Below, piece by piece: positions 9,289-18,635 of a DNA stretch of 64,000 nucleotides. The DNA comes from Dialister succinatiphilus YIT 11850. Lineage in GTDB: Bacteria; Bacillota; Negativicutes; Veillonellales; Dialisteraceae. The notes under the pieces were generated by a model that saw nothing but the letters and a program-made list of their open reading frames with translations, ran no database searches and was not told the DNA's origin. Each line of letters begins with the position of its first letter. The stretch's first letter is position 1. A program made the translations under genes and the position numbers. The stretch is taken from NCBI RefSeq assembly GCF_000242435.1, contig NZ_JH591187.1, forward strand, positions 711,478-775,477. The letters are read 5' to 3'.

Positions 9289-10576
9289 CTTCCATTACCC
9301 TCACAACATTAGCTACCTGACGCATGCAGGGCAGCACCTGCAGTGCTTTTTCCACGTGGATGATATTTTCACGGGGCGTTTTTTCTGTAATAATCATAAG
9401 CTCTGCCGCATCCTCAATCCGGCTCTTCTGCACCACTTCCTTAATGCTGATGTCGTTATCGGCATAGGCAGAAGCAATCTGGGAAAGTACACCGGTCACA
9501 TCGTCTACGATGAGGCGGAAATAATAGGAGTTTTCCAGTTTCAGGGAGGAGTAGAAAGGAATCCGCTTCGTTTCTGTCAGCATCATACCGGTACCGGTGG
9601 AATGATTCAGAATATGCTTGGCTGTGCTGATTACATCCCCCATCACGGCACTGGCCGTGGGGAGAGAGCCGGCCCCTTTGCCATAGAACATGACATCATC
9701 CACAATGTTTCCAGTCACATAAATTGCGTTATAGGACCCTTTGACAGAGGCCAGCGGATGGCTTCTGGGCACGAAGGCGGGATATACATTGAGGGCAATC
9801 CCATTTTCCTGACGGATGGCTACGGCCAGAAGCTTGATGGTATATCCCATTTCGCTGGCATACTGTACATCGTTCTGGGAAATCTTTTCAATACCTTCCA
9901 CCAGCACATCGTCAAAAGTGACGTTGGCATGAAAGCCGATGGATGCCAGAATGGCCAGTTTCCGGGCAGCATCATAACCTGCCACGTCATTGGTGGGATC
10001 TGCTTCAGCATACCCTTTCTTCTGGGCCACCCGGAGAGCATCGCCATAGCTCACACCGCTGTCATCCATATTGGAAAGGATGAAATTGGTGGTACCATTT
10101 ACAATCCCTACAATGCTTTCAATTTCATTGGCTGCCAGAGAATCATGGAGGGGCCTTAAAATAGGAATACCGCCGCCTACGCTGGCCTCACAGCTGAAGT
10201 TTACATGGTTTTCCATGGCAGTATGCATGATTTCCGGTCCAAAAAGGGCGACCAGGTCTTTGTTAGCGCTGACTACATTGATATGATGATTCAAAGCTTC
10301 AAAAATATATTCCTTGGCCGGATGGATGCCTCCCATGACCTCGATGATAATGTCAATGGATGAATCCGCTATAATGTCATCAAAGGAGGATGTCAGATGA
10401 ATCCCCTGCAGAAGATCCATATCCCTGTATTTTTCCGGGTGACGAACCAGCACATGACTGATGGTGAAATGACAGCCGATGGAATCTTCCATGATTCTGC
10501 TGTTTTTTCTAATCGCTTCAGCTACACCGCTGCCTACTGTGCCAAATCCAAGGAGTGCAACATTAATATTTTTCAT
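9275..10576 (-). CDS. hom: Homoserine dehydrogenase with C-terminal ACT domain
   Basis: It reduces aspartate semialdehyde to homoserine with NAD(P)H. The N-terminus has the Rossmann motif GFGTVGSGV (about 10-18). The catalytic domain includes GIVNGTTNFIL and KGYAEADPTNDVAGYDAARK. Residues about 350-430 form an ACT domain, usually the site of threonine feedback. The start is set by TAGGAGGAG, and its ATG overlaps the stop of the ACT gene upstream as ATGA. Order: ACT protein-hom-thrB. Confidence 0.97.
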   Translation of the reverse strand: MKNINVALLGFGTVGSGVAEAIRKNSRIMEDSIGCHFTISHVLVRHPEKYRDMDLLQGIHLTSSFDDIIADSSIDIIIEVMGGIHPAKEYIFEALNHHINVVSANKDLVALFGPEIMHTAMENHVNFSCEASVGGGIPILRPLHDSLAANEIESIVGIVNGTTNFILSNMDDSGVSYGDALRVAQKKGYAEADPTNDVAGYDAARKLAILASIGFHANVTFDDVLVEGIEKISQNDVQYASEMGYTIKLLAVAIRQENGIALNVYPAFVPRSHPLASVKGSYNAIYVTGNIVDDVMFYGKGAGSLPTASAVMGDVISTAKHILNHSTGTGMMLTETKRIPFYSSLKLENSYYFRLIVDDVTGVLSQIASAYADNDISIKEVVQKSRIEDAAELMIITEKTPRENIIHVEKALQVLPCMRQVANVVRVMEDDRK

Positions 10577-11025
10577 TTAAATTCTCCTCCTAATTTCATG
10601 GTCAACGACTGGATTCCCTTCATTTCTTTCAAGGATTCATACAAAGATTCAATATCATCGGCCGATTCTTTCGTTTTTAGAGTAATAACAGAGGAATACA
10701 GCTTCTCCGATATCTTTGTCCGGTTAACAGACAGGATTTCCTGTTTTTCTCTGGCAATACGCCGAAGTATTCTTCCGAACACTGCCATATCATCCTGCAT
10801 GATTATCAATAATACTACAACCCGGTCCCCTTTGTCATCATCTGCCGATGCCACATGGTCTTTATATTTGTAATAGGCGCTGCGGCTCATATTAACTTTA
10901 TGGACCGCTTCATTGATAGAAGCACAGGAACCATCCTTCAATAATTCTTTGACCCGAATGGTCTTCTTGATTGCTTCCGGCAGGATTGAAAAATCCACCA
11001 GATAAAATTGTTGTTCTTTTTTCAT
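10573..11025 (-). CDS. ACT domain protein of the PheB/UPF0735 type
   Basis: A protein of 150 residues with an N-terminal region that looks helix-turn-helix-like (KVNMSRSAYYKYKD, about 45-58) and a C-terminal ACT domain (about 70-145). It resembles the small UPF0735/PheB proteins often found directly before hom in Firmicutes. The role is thought to be regulatory and is not proven. ATG 11025 has GAGGAG 8 bases upstream. A GTG three codons earlier overlaps that ribosome binding site and is less likely. It shares a 4-base overlap with hom. Confidence 0.85.
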   Translation of the reverse strand: MKKEQQFYLVDFSILPEAIKKTIRVKELLKDGSCASINEAVHKVNMSRSAYYKYKDHVASADDDKGDRVVVLLIIMQDDMAVFGRILRRIAREKQEILSVNRTKISEKLYSSVITLKTKESADDIESLYESLKEMKGIQSLTMKLGGEFK

Positions 11026-11087
11026 ATAAGCCACTCCTCAGCCTGCAATAGACAGTGCCTGAATATAAAGAGAAGTGCCCGAAATCA

Positions 11088-11951
11088 TCAGCTTCTCTGT
11101 AAATCTTGATAGGAAATAAGCTGTATCTTCTTTTCATCCAGGAGTTTACGTACTCGAATGGAAGTCAAGCTCTTTAATTCTTCTTCTCCTTCATAGCCCC
11201 AATGGAATGCTGCTTCCATGGCTTCCGTATCAGCCGATGGATGGCACATGAATTCTGTCACGCCCTCTTCAAGTCTGCCCAAAATGGAAATCATGCGGTT
11301 TTCATAAAAATGCCCGCCGTACATCATACCCCAGAAATGGTCATTGGTACGGATTCCCGCTTTTCTTAAGGCTTTTCTATGGCTTCTGGCCATCAGAGAA
11401 AGGCCGTTTTTCGAAGCAAAACGGAAAAAGCCTCCCGGTGCAGGGCTGAATCCAAAAAGGACCTTTTCATCTGGCACCCGCATACAGGGAATGTGATATT
11501 TCCTGGCCAGAGTCAATGTAATGGGAAAGAAATGGTTCCACATATGCATATGCTGGTGACCGTCTATATGGGTTACGGTCAGACCGGTGTCCAGAATCTT
11601 TCGAATCTGGGCATCCCATTCGCGGTATACATCGTCCATGGAGATACGACCTTTCATATCCCGCAGAATCAGTTCCATATAATTGCTGCAGAGACGTCCG
11701 TTTTCCCAGGTCAGGGAAGGAACTTCTTCCGGCGGCAGAACGGTTTTCAAACCGCCTACCAGAGTCAGATGGATACCGATTCCAATCCCCTTCATATCTT
11801 TCGCCAGTTTCACCGCCTCTTGGAAGGCATCTCCACCAGCCATGAGGGATGTACTTGTCAGTATGCCCGATTCAAAGCCTCTAAGGACAGCACGGTTCAC
11901 TGCTTCGTGTATTCCAAAATCATCAGCATTCACAATTAATTTCTTTACCAT
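11088..11951 (-). CDS. ChbG/HpnK (YdjC-like) carbohydrate deacetylase
   Basis: A 287-residue metal-dependent deacetylase of the YdjC-like family. The metal-binding motifs are VNADDFG (about 6-12), HIDGHQHMH (about 127-135) and the later HPS (about 230). Family members remove acetyl groups from chitooligosaccharides or, in HpnK, from hopanoid-linked sugars. Its position between threonine genes and an LPS heptose cluster suggests a surface glycan substrate, an inference from context only. The gaps on both sides (about 60 and 106 bases) carry no clear terminator. Confidence 0.88.
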   Translation of the reverse strand: MVKKLIVNADDFGIHEAVNRAVLRGFESGILTSTSLMAGGDAFQEAVKLAKDMKGIGIGIHLTLVGGLKTVLPPEEVPSLTWENGRLCSNYMELILRDMKGRISMDDVYREWDAQIRKILDTGLTVTHIDGHQHMHMWNHFFPITLTLARKYHIPCMRVPDEKVLFGFSPAPGGFFRFASKNGLSLMARSHRKALRKAGIRTNDHFWGMMYGGHFYENRMISILGRLEEGVTEFMCHPSADTEAMEAAFHWGYEGEEELKSLTSIRVRKLLDEKKIQLISYQDLQRS

Positions 11952-12057
11952 AATAACCTCTTGGAAGAAGTGCTTTGATTGTTTCCCAAAATATGCTGTA
12001 GACCCATCAGCAGCAGAAAAGCAGTGGTATCACCACAGCAGATTATCAGAAATTGCT

Positions 12058-12849
12058 TTATCCTTCAATGAAATGAAACAGTATGACTGCTGCCGCAATG
12101 GAAACATTTAAGGATTCCACATGGCCAGGCAGCGGAATATACAGGTTGTCATCAGTTAGGGACAGTATGTCCTCACGAATGCCATTTCCTTCATTCCCAA
12201 AGAAGAAAACAGCCTGGCTGACAGGACCTATTTCCTTATAGGGCCTGGCATTCTGTAAGGCTGTCCCATAGAACGGAAGTCCGGAAACCTGCTTCCATTC
12301 CTTTAAGAAAGGAATGGAAGCCCCTTCATAAATTGGCAGACGAAGAATACTGCCCATGGAACTACGGACCACTTTTTCTGCATATATATCTGTACAGCCC
12401 TCAGTCAGGATGAGACCTTTCACGCCGGCGGCGGCGCAGGTACGCAGAATGGTACCCATGTTGCCGGGATCCTGCACAGAGTCAAGAACTACATAATACC
12501 CCTTCAGAGGATGAAGAAGTTCTGAAAGATCATGGTGCTGCTTTCTGCAGAGAAGAAGAATCCCCTGACCGTGCTCCGTGCCGGAAAGAAGGTGCATCAT
12601 TTCCTTATCTACAGAAAGGAAAAGCCAATGAAGTCTTTCTCCCTGACTCACAAGCTCATCCACCATGTCATCAGCCAAACGGCCATCCTCGATGAAGCAG
12701 ATGCAGTCCCGTACCTGCTGATTCAGCACATCGGTCGTACCGCGAAGGCCTTCCAGAAGAAAGAGTCCTTCCTTATCTCTCCATTTTCTCTGCTTCAGAC
12801 GGAGAGCACATTTAATCCACCGGTTGCTCCGGCTGGTAATATGTTCCAT
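12058..12849 (-). CDS. TrmH/SpoU-family RNA 2'-O-methyltransferase
   Basis: This SPOUT enzyme methylates a ribose 2'-OH in rRNA or tRNA. Motif 1 is DSVQDPGNMGTILRTCAAAG (about 140-160), motif 2 FFFGNEGNGI and motif 3 IPLPGHVESLNVSIAAA near the C-terminus, which forms the SAM-binding knot. Residues 1-100 form the substrate-binding domain. The exact target nucleotide cannot be read from sequence. The start overlaps the upstream glycosyltransferase by 38 bases and is supported by AGAGGA before ATG. Confidence 0.93.
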   Translation of the reverse strand: MEHITSRSNRWIKCALRLKQRKWRDKEGLFLLEGLRGTTDVLNQQVRDCICFIEDGRLADDMVDELVSQGERLHWLFLSVDKEMMHLLSGTEHGQGILLLCRKQHHDLSELLHPLKGYYVVLDSVQDPGNMGTILRTCAAAGVKGLILTEGCTDIYAEKVVRSSMGSILRLPIYEGASIPFLKEWKQVSGLPFYGTALQNARPYKEIGPVSQAVFFFGNEGNGIREDILSLTDDNLYIPLPGHVESLNVSIAAAVILFHFIEG

Positions 12850-13855
12850 GATGATCCTCTATATCTGATTCCAATATATCCAAAGCCTTTTTCAATACCT
12901 TTTCCACAGGAATGGTATCCATGCGGCATTCCTTTGTACCCGGATGATCGGCCATAATCACATAGCTGTCCGGATTGCCATAGGGACCGCTCCTGTCAGG
13001 CAGTGTGGGTCCAAAGAGAGCAATCAGGGGCGTATGCACTGCATTGGCAATATGAAGAGGCCCTGTATCGCTGGAGATATGAAGGGAAGCCAGTCTTTCC
13101 AAGGCAGCCAGCTGAAGCAGGTTAGTCCTGCCCATCAGATTGACCGTGCAGGGAGAAGGAGACATATCCTTGATCCGATTTCCCATATCCATTTCTCCTG
13201 CCGTGCCGGAAATGACGTTATAAATCCCACGTTCTGAGAGCGAAGAGGCCAGTTCTCCCCAATAAGACAGGGGCCACTTCTTCTGCTCTCCTCTGGTTCC
13301 CGGTACAAGAACCACATAGGGACCCACGATCCCTTCTTTCTGGAGAAGGTCCTTCACCTGAGAAAGCTCTTTTTTATAATCATGAATAGGAAATTCGATT
13401 TCAGAAACATCACAGCCCAGGTAGCGCATCACATCCAGAAGCTGCTCGATAATGTGGCCTTTTTTATGAGGTCCGGAAATAGGGCGGCTGGCAAGGAAAC
13501 TTCCTTCCCGACCGTCCTGATAACCGATGCGTTCGCTGCAGCCGGAAAGGAAGGAAATGATCCCGCTCTTTGCAATCATCTGCAGGTCAATAACCAGATC
13601 AAAATGACGGGCCTTGAGATCATGGTGTACCTCCCGCAGGTAAGACAGCTGCCGTATCCGTTTCCTGTCCACCAGATAGATTTCGTCAATCCATGGCTTT
13701 CCAGGAAGAATGCCAGCAAAGGACGGATGGACCGCCCAAGTAATCCGGGATTTCGGATAGGCTTTCCTTAACACATAGAGAGAAGGCAGGGCATGAATGA
13801 TATCTCCCAGAGAGCTCATTTTTATAATCAGAATATTCTTATAGTCTTTTTTCAT
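12812..13855 (-). CDS. Glycosyltransferase family 9, LPS heptosyltransferase
   Basis: A 347-residue ADP-heptose:LPS heptosyltransferase-like enzyme acting on the cytoplasmic face of the inner membrane. The N-terminal KMSSLGDIIHALPSLYVLRK is close to WaaC (heptosyltransferase I), and the C-terminal HISSDTGPLHIANAVHTPLIA binds the nucleotide sugar. Right behind gmhA and gmhB, it completes a local heptose supply and transfer block. Whether it is heptosyltransferase I or another member is open; WaaC-like is my best reading. Confidence 0.9.
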   Translation of the reverse strand: MKKDYKNILIIKMSSLGDIIHALPSLYVLRKAYPKSRITWAVHPSFAGILPGKPWIDEIYLVDRKRIRQLSYLREVHHDLKARHFDLVIDLQMIAKSGIISFLSGCSERIGYQDGREGSFLASRPISGPHKKGHIIEQLLDVMRYLGCDVSEIEFPIHDYKKELSQVKDLLQKEGIVGPYVVLVPGTRGEQKKWPLSYWGELASSLSERGIYNVISGTAGEMDMGNRIKDMSPSPCTVNLMGRTNLLQLAALERLASLHISSDTGPLHIANAVHTPLIALFGPTLPDRSGPYGNPDSYVIMADHPGTKECRMDTIPVEKVLKKALDILESDIEDHHGTYYQPEQPVD

Positions 13856-13856
13856 T

Positions 13857-14369
13857 TTAATCCTTTATGGGAGGCAGTACTTTCCGAATGAAGGTATCCA
13901 GGTTTCCACCAGGAAATAAAAATCCCTGGATGCCTGCTCTTCGAGCCGCCTCTATATCTCGTTCGCCGTCGCCAAAAAGGAAGCATCGATTTCTGTCAAG
14001 GCCATACTTGGACAGGGCTTTCAGAATCATGCCCGGCTCCGGTTTCCTGCAGCTGCACACCTTGTCATAACGGGACACCGGTGCTCCCGGAAGATGAGGG
14101 CAGTAGAAAAATTCTGTAATCCGGCCGCCGTATTTCCCGAATTCTTCATTCATGGCCTGATGGAGGCGGACTACATCCTCTTCCCCATAATAACCCCGGG
14201 CAACTCCGCTCTGGTTGGTGACTACAAAAAGGAGCCATCCTTCCTTTGTCAGACGACCTGCCGCTTCCCTGGCCCCCTTGACCCAGCGGAGCTGATCCAT
14301 GGAATGGACATAGCCGTCATCTTCATTGAGAACGCCGTCCCGGTCAAAAAAAATTGCCTTTTTATTCAT
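13857..14369 (-). CDS. gmhB: D-glycero-manno-heptose-1,7-bisphosphate 7-phosphatase
   Basis: A HAD phosphatase of 170 residues in ADP-heptose synthesis. The nucleophile motif is FFDRDGVLNEDDG (about 6-18) and motif 4 is FLFGDGERDIEAARRAG (about 130-146). The zinc loop has CPH and CSC elements (about 90-108) typical of GmhB. ATG 14369 overlaps the gmhA stop as ATGA. An ATG three codons earlier is also possible. Confidence 0.95.
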   Translation of the reverse strand: MNKKAIFFDRDGVLNEDDGYVHSMDQLRWVKGAREAAGRLTKEGWLLFVVTNQSGVARGYYGEEDVVRLHQAMNEEFGKYGGRITEFFYCPHLPGAPVSRYDKVCSCRKPEPGMILKALSKYGLDRNRCFLFGDGERDIEAARRAGIQGFLFPGGNLDTFIRKVLPPIKD

Positions 14370-14938
14370 TGCTTCCATTCCAGATCATCAATCAGCTGGC
14401 AAATGATATGAGCAGAAAGCATATGGATTTCCTGAATTCTGGCAGTCACATCATCAGGCACTACCAGCACTCTGTCACAGAGCGACACCATGTCCCCTCC
14501 CGTTTTACCGGTGGAGCCGATGGTAACAAGGCCCTTCTGACGGGCTGTTTTCAATGCTTCATTGACATTTCTGCTATTGCCGCTGGTAGAAATCCCCCAA
14601 AGGACATCGCCTTTGTTTCCAAGTCCTTCGACCTGCCGGGCAAATACCCGGTCGTAACTGTAATCATTAGCTACTGCTGTCAGGATGGAGGTATCCGTGG
14701 TCAGTGCAATCGAGGGAAGGGATACCCTTTCATTATGGAAACGACCCACAAATTCAGCTGCTATATGTTGGGCATCGGCAGCACTTCCGCCATTGCCGCA
14801 GATCAGGATTTTATGGCCTTCTGCCAGGGCCCTGCGGCAGATGTCCGCCATATCCAGAATCACGGGAAAAAGAGTTCTGCTTTTCTGCAGCACTTTTTCA
14901 TGATCGTTAAAAATTGACTCTATGGTTTCAATGTTCAT
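14366..14938 (-). CDS. gmhA: Sedoheptulose-7-phosphate isomerase
   Basis: It makes D-glycero-D-manno-heptose 7-phosphate, the first step to the LPS inner-core heptose. The 190-residue SIS-domain protein has ILICGNGGSAADAQHIAAEF (about 44-63) and LWGISTSGNSRNV (about 115-127). It starts inside the end of nrdR (11-base overlap) and overlaps gmhB by 4 bases, so the three are translationally linked. Confidence 0.97.
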   Translation of the reverse strand: MNIETIESIFNDHEKVLQKSRTLFPVILDMADICRRALAEGHKILICGNGGSAADAQHIAAEFVGRFHNERVSLPSIALTTDTSILTAVANDYSYDRVFARQVEGLGNKGDVLWGISTSGNSRNVNEALKTARQKGLVTIGSTGKTGGDMVSLCDRVLVVPDDVTARIQEIHMLSAHIICQLIDDLEWKQ

Positions 14939-15434
14939 TCTTATCTTCCTTTGCCGGAGAAACAGAATCGGTCTTTTCTTTATGGTTTTTCATCAGTGTT
15001 TCCAATTCACTCATAAAACTTCCAATATCCTTGAATTCCCGATATACAGAAGCAAAACGGACATAGGCCACCTGATCCAGATTTTTTAATTCATTCATCA
15101 CCAGGTTGCCGATTTCCACAGAAGAAACTTCATGCTTCAACTCATTGCGGATTTTCTTTTCTACCCTTTTTACAATTTCCTCAATCTGGGATGAAGAAAT
15201 GTTTCTCTTTTCGCAGGCGCGAATCAGGCCGCTGCGAAGTTTATTGCGGTCAAAAAGCTCACGGCTGCCGTTTTTCTTAATGACGCGAATAGGAACCTGC
15301 TCCACCGTTTCATAGGTAGTAAAGCGCCGTCCACAGGCAAGGCACTGGCGCCTCCGGCGGATAGAAGCCCCGTCATCGGTATCCCGGGAATCAGTGACCT
15401 TCGTATCAGGACTGCTGCAATATGGGCATTTCAT
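14928..15434 (-). CDS. nrdR: Transcriptional repressor NrdR
   Basis: NrdR represses ribonucleotide reductase genes according to bound (d)ATP. The 168-residue protein has the zinc ribbon CPYCSSPDTKVTDSR ... CLACGRRFTTYE (about 3-42) followed by an ATP-cone (about 49-139). It comes after ftsZ but is separated from it by a strong terminator, so it likely heads the nrdR-gmhA-gmhB-heptosyltransferase unit. I see no nrdR box in this window. Confidence 0.97.
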   Translation of the reverse strand: MKCPYCSSPDTKVTDSRDTDDGASIRRRRQCLACGRRFTTYETVEQVPIRVIKKNGSRELFDRNKLRSGLIRACEKRNISSSQIEEIVKRVEKKIRNELKHEVSSVEIGNLVMNELKNLDQVAYVRFASVYREFKDIGSFMSELETLMKNHKEKTDSVSPAKEDKNEH

Positions 15435-15516
15435 AATCGTTCTCCTTGGAAAGATGGAAACGGGAAACGGAAGAAATCACCTGCTTTAAACAATTCCTCC
15501 CCTTCCCAAATCGGAA

Positions 15517-15550
15517 GAAAAAGCCACACTGCAGCTGCGGTGTGGCTTTC
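15517..15550 (-). terminator. Terminator after ftsZ
   Basis: AAAGCCACAC / GTGTGGCTTT closes a 10-base loop that can pair internally, followed on the minus strand by TTTTTCTTCC. It lies about 97 bases after the ftsZ stop and ends the division cluster. Confidence 0.88.
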
Positions 15551-15646
15551 TGTGTATCGACTGTCCCTTCGGCGGACTTTTCCTGTACCATGCACATGCA
15601 TCAATCCAGCCCGGGACTGTGGAAGTAAAAACTCTGATGAAAATTT

Positions 15647-16681
15647 TTACTTTCTCAGAAATTCAGGAACCGCGATGCCCGGTGTCGGACGTACAGCATT
15701 GCTGAAACGGCTTCCGCCGGCGGGAGATGGAGACTTCTTCTTGTCGCCGAAACCGGTAGCAATAACAGTAATCTTCACTGTGTCATTATCAAGATCCGGG
15801 TCTACGGAAGTACCCCAGATAATATTGGCATCCGGATCAGCAGCTTCCGTAATAATCTGGGAAGCTTCATTGATTTCAAAGAGGCCCAGATCTTCATTGC
15901 CCGTAATATTGATGATGATGCCTTTGGCACCTTCAATGCTTCTTTCCAGGAGCGGACTGTTGATAGCCATAGTTGCGGCATCGCTGGCACGGTTATCGCC
16001 GGTACCGATACCAATACCCATGAGGGCATCGCCCTGGTCACTCATAATGGTTCTTACATCAGCAAAGTCCAGGTTGATAATCCCCGGTACAGTAATCAAA
16101 TCGGAAATGCCCTGGATTCCCTGGCGGAGAACATCATCGGCCGTCTTGAAAGCATCTTTAATGGAGGTTTTCTTGTCAATAATGCTCATCAATTTATCAT
16201 TTGGTACCACCAGAATAGCATCTACATTCTGCTTCAGTCGTTCAATGCCTTCAGCGGCATTCTTAGCTCTTACTTTTCCTTCAAAGCTGAAAGGCTTTGT
16301 GACAACGGCAATGGTCAGAGCCCCCAGTTCTCTGGCACACTGCGCTGCTACAGGAGCAGCACCGGTACCGGTACCGCCGCCCATGCCGGCGGTCACAAAT
16401 ACCATGTCAGCGCCGGTTAAGGCTTTTGTCAGATCCTCTCTGGATTCTTCCGCAGCCTGTTCGCCTACTTCCGGTTTCGCTCCAGCGCCAAGACCTTTGG
16501 TCAGTTTTTCACCAATCTGAATTTTTGTTTCCGCTTCAGATTTATTCAGCACCTGAAGTTCTGTATTGACAGCGATGAATTCAACGCCCTTTACTTCTTC
16601 ATCAATCATACGGTTGACAGCGTTGTTTCCGCCGCCGCCTACACCGATTACTTTAATTTTAGCAATTTCAGACTGTTCCAT
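15647..16681 (-). CDS. ftsZ: Cell division protein FtsZ
   Basis: The tubulin-like GTPase that forms the division ring. The N-terminal [17 protein letters not shown] binds GTP and the tubulin signature [10 protein letters not shown] is near 105-114. The C-terminal tail ends in IAVPEFLRK, the peptide that binds membrane anchors. ATG 16681 is chosen because AAAGGAGGAG stands 6 bases upstream. In-frame ATGs to 16768 would add a non-conserved 29-residue extension. It is the last gene of the dcw cluster, and ftsA, usually its neighbour, is absent. Confidence 0.97.
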   Translation of the reverse strand: MEQSEIAKIKVIGVGGGGNNAVNRMIDEEVKGVEFIAVNTELQVLNKSEAETKIQIGEKLTKGLGAGAKPEVGEQAAEESREDLTKALTGADMVFVTAGMGGGTGTGAAPVAAQCARELGALTIAVVTKPFSFEGKVRAKNAAEGIERLKQNVDAILVVPNDKLMSIIDKKTSIKDAFKTADDVLRQGIQGISDLITVPGIINLDFADVRTIMSDQGDALMGIGIGTGDNRASDAATMAINSPLLERSIEGAKGIIINITGNEDLGLFEINEASQIITEAADPDANIIWGTSVDPDLDNDTVKITVIATGFGDKKKSPSPAGGSRFSNAVRPTPGIAVPEFLRK

Positions 16682-16835
16682 GTTCGCTCCTCCTTTAGGA
16701 TCTTCTGCGTCATGAGATTGACTCGTTTTTACATTATTCATATTAGCAGTCATCTTCTTCTCAATCATATCTTACATTGTACAATACTTTACGCAAGTTC
16801 GCTACATTTATCAATAGAATAAGAAAGATTTTTGT

Positions 16836-17687
16836 TTATTTTTTGAGCTTTATAAAAGGCGAGGCTAAATTGGCATCCAGATATTCCACAGAAAGGCCTC
16901 TGGCCTTGACATCGCCTACCATGTTTTCCGCCAGGCGGGCCTGACCAGCCATGTCACTGCCATTTCCCAGTTTCACTGTTATACCGTCCCTGGTATAGGC
17001 CTTGATATCCTCCGGATTTCCGATGTTGATTTCAGAAAATACCTTAAGACCTTCCGGAGACAGATGGTTCAGGAAATCCAGGGCCTGGTCTATCTCACCG
17101 CCGGCTATCGAATCGCCAAGGAGAAGATTTCCCAGTCTCTTTCCTGTAATGAGCGGAACATTGACTTTTTTGATGGACTGGGTCGAATCCATGACTACGC
17201 CATCTTTATCAAGAAAAACATAGCCGAATTCATCCTGAACAATGGCCAGGGGCACCCGATCCGTTACATTCACCTCAAGAACAAAGGGAAAGCGGCGGCC
17301 CACGTAAACAGTAGACACCCGTATATCTCTGGAAAGCCTTTTTTCCAGATCCGATGAGCTGATCTGGAGGACATTTACGGGCTGACGGATTCGCCCTTCA
17401 AAAATCACATCATCCGTAGTCAGCACTTCTGTCCCCTCAAGGTCTATATAGCCAAGAGGTATGGGAAGAAAGAAAAGAGAAAGTCCAATCACTGCAAGAA
17501 CTCCCAATCCTCCTGCTGCATAGGCCTTTCCTTTGAACCGGGGCCTTTTAAGCCTCTTCCCGGAATTTTTTTTTGCCGGATGCGGAGGCGGCGGTGTCTG
17601 TTCTACCGGCACCTCTTGGGTCGACGGGGTCGTTTTTCCGCCATGCTGCTCTTTCAGAAAATCATTAAAACTTTTAAAATTATCCAT
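16836..17687 (-). CDS. ftsQ: Cell division protein FtsQ/DivIB
   Basis: A bitopic divisome scaffold protein of 283 residues. It has a cytoplasmic Pro-rich head (PPPPHPAKK, about 31-39), one membrane segment at about 54-76, a POTRA domain (about 77-145, starting YIDLEGTEVLTTDDV) and the FtsQ beta domain. Sequence conservation in this family is low, but domain order, length and position between ddl and ftsZ fit well. It is 12 bases downstream of ddl. Confidence 0.92.
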   Translation of the reverse strand: MDNFKSFNDFLKEQHGGKTTPSTQEVPVEQTPPPPHPAKKNSGKRLKRPRFKGKAYAAGGLGVLAVIGLSLFFLPIPLGYIDLEGTEVLTTDDVIFEGRIRQPVNVLQISSSDLEKRLSRDIRVSTVYVGRRFPFVLEVNVTDRVPLAIVQDEFGYVFLDKDGVVMDSTQSIKKVNVPLITGKRLGNLLLGDSIAGGEIDQALDFLNHLSPEGLKVFSEINIGNPEDIKAYTRDGITVKLGNGSDMAGQARLAENMVGDVKARGLSVEYLDANLASPFIKLKK

Positions 17688-17699
17688 AGTTATGACCTG

Positions 17700-18635
17700 T
17701 CAGACTTTATCAAGGCCTGCTTCCATCAATATCATTTCGCAGAGTTTCGGGAAAGAAATCCCCTGGGCTGCTGCCGCCTTTGGCACCAGACTGGTCGATG
17801 TCATGCCTGGAATGGAATTGGCCTCCAGCACAAATGGATGTCCCTCTTTGTCGGTTTTGAAATCAAAACGGACGGCACCGCTGCATTCGCAGATACGGTA
17901 GCCTTTTTCTGCAATGCGGCTCATGGAAAGGGCCAGCTCTTGCGAAATGGGAGCCGGTACGATGTAATCAGTGGCGCCCTTGGTATATTTGGAATGGTAG
18001 TCATACTGCCCGGAATGGGGGCAGATTTCAATCACAGGAAGGGCTTTGCCGTCAATGACAGACACCGTGAATTCATGACCACCCAGGTAATCTTCCGCCA
18101 GTATGCGTCCCTCCACTTTAAAGACCCGATCCACCGCAGCTTTCAGGTCTTCTTTCTTTTTTACGATTTCAATGCCGATGGTGGAACCTTCGCAGGCCGG
18201 TTTCAATACCATGGGAAATGAGAATTCCGAAAGAATACCGGAAATCACCTGCTCTTTTCCGTCCTTCAAAAAATAGGGATGGGAATGAGCCATGGGCAGA
18301 CCGGCCTGTTTGAACAGATGGCTGCTCATGATTTTATCCATAGTAATGGCAGAGGAAGTGACTCCGGAACCGGTATAGGGAATCCGGGCCAGTTCCAGCA
18401 CGCTCTGGATGGTACCGTCTTCACCATATTTTCCATGAAGGGCAATAAATACCACTTCTGCTCCGGCGGCTTTGAGATTTTCTACCACATGATGGGGATC
18501 ATATTCCATGGGAATCACATGATAGCCGATAGATGCCAGTGCTTCCGCAATGGCGGTGCCTGTATTCCTGGAAACTTCTGCTTCCGTCGATGGGCCGCCC
18601 ATAAGAACGACTACTTTGGTTTCTTTATTTATCAC
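17700..18635 (-). CDS. ddl: D-alanine--D-alanine ligase
   Basis: This ATP-grasp ligase makes D-Ala-D-Ala for the peptidoglycan pentapeptide. At 311 residues it shows the N-terminal VVLMGGPSTEAEVS, the central MDKIMSSHLFKQAGLP and the C-terminal metal-binding stretch FVLEANSIPGMT. It overlaps murC by 11 bases, and murF downstream in the pathway uses its product. Confidence 0.97.
   Translation of the reverse strand: MINKETKVVVLMGGPSTEAEVSRNTGTAIAEALASIGYHVIPMEYDPHHVVENLKAAGAEVVFIALHGKYGEDGTIQSVLELARIPYTGSGVTSSAITMDKIMSSHLFKQAGLPMAHSHPYFLKDGKEQVISGILSEFSFPMVLKPACEGSTIGIEIVKKKEDLKAAVDRVFKVEGRILAEDYLGGHEFTVSVIDGKALPVIEICPHSGQYDYHSKYTKGATDYIVPAPISQELALSMSRIAEKGYRICECSGAVRFDFKTDKEGHPFVLEANSIPGMTSTSLVPKAAAAQGISFPKLCEMILMEAGLDKV

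Noticed and set aside
16682..16768. Longer FtsZ start at 16768
   Set aside because: The extra 29 residues are not like FtsZ, and a near-perfect ribosome binding site directs ATG 16681.
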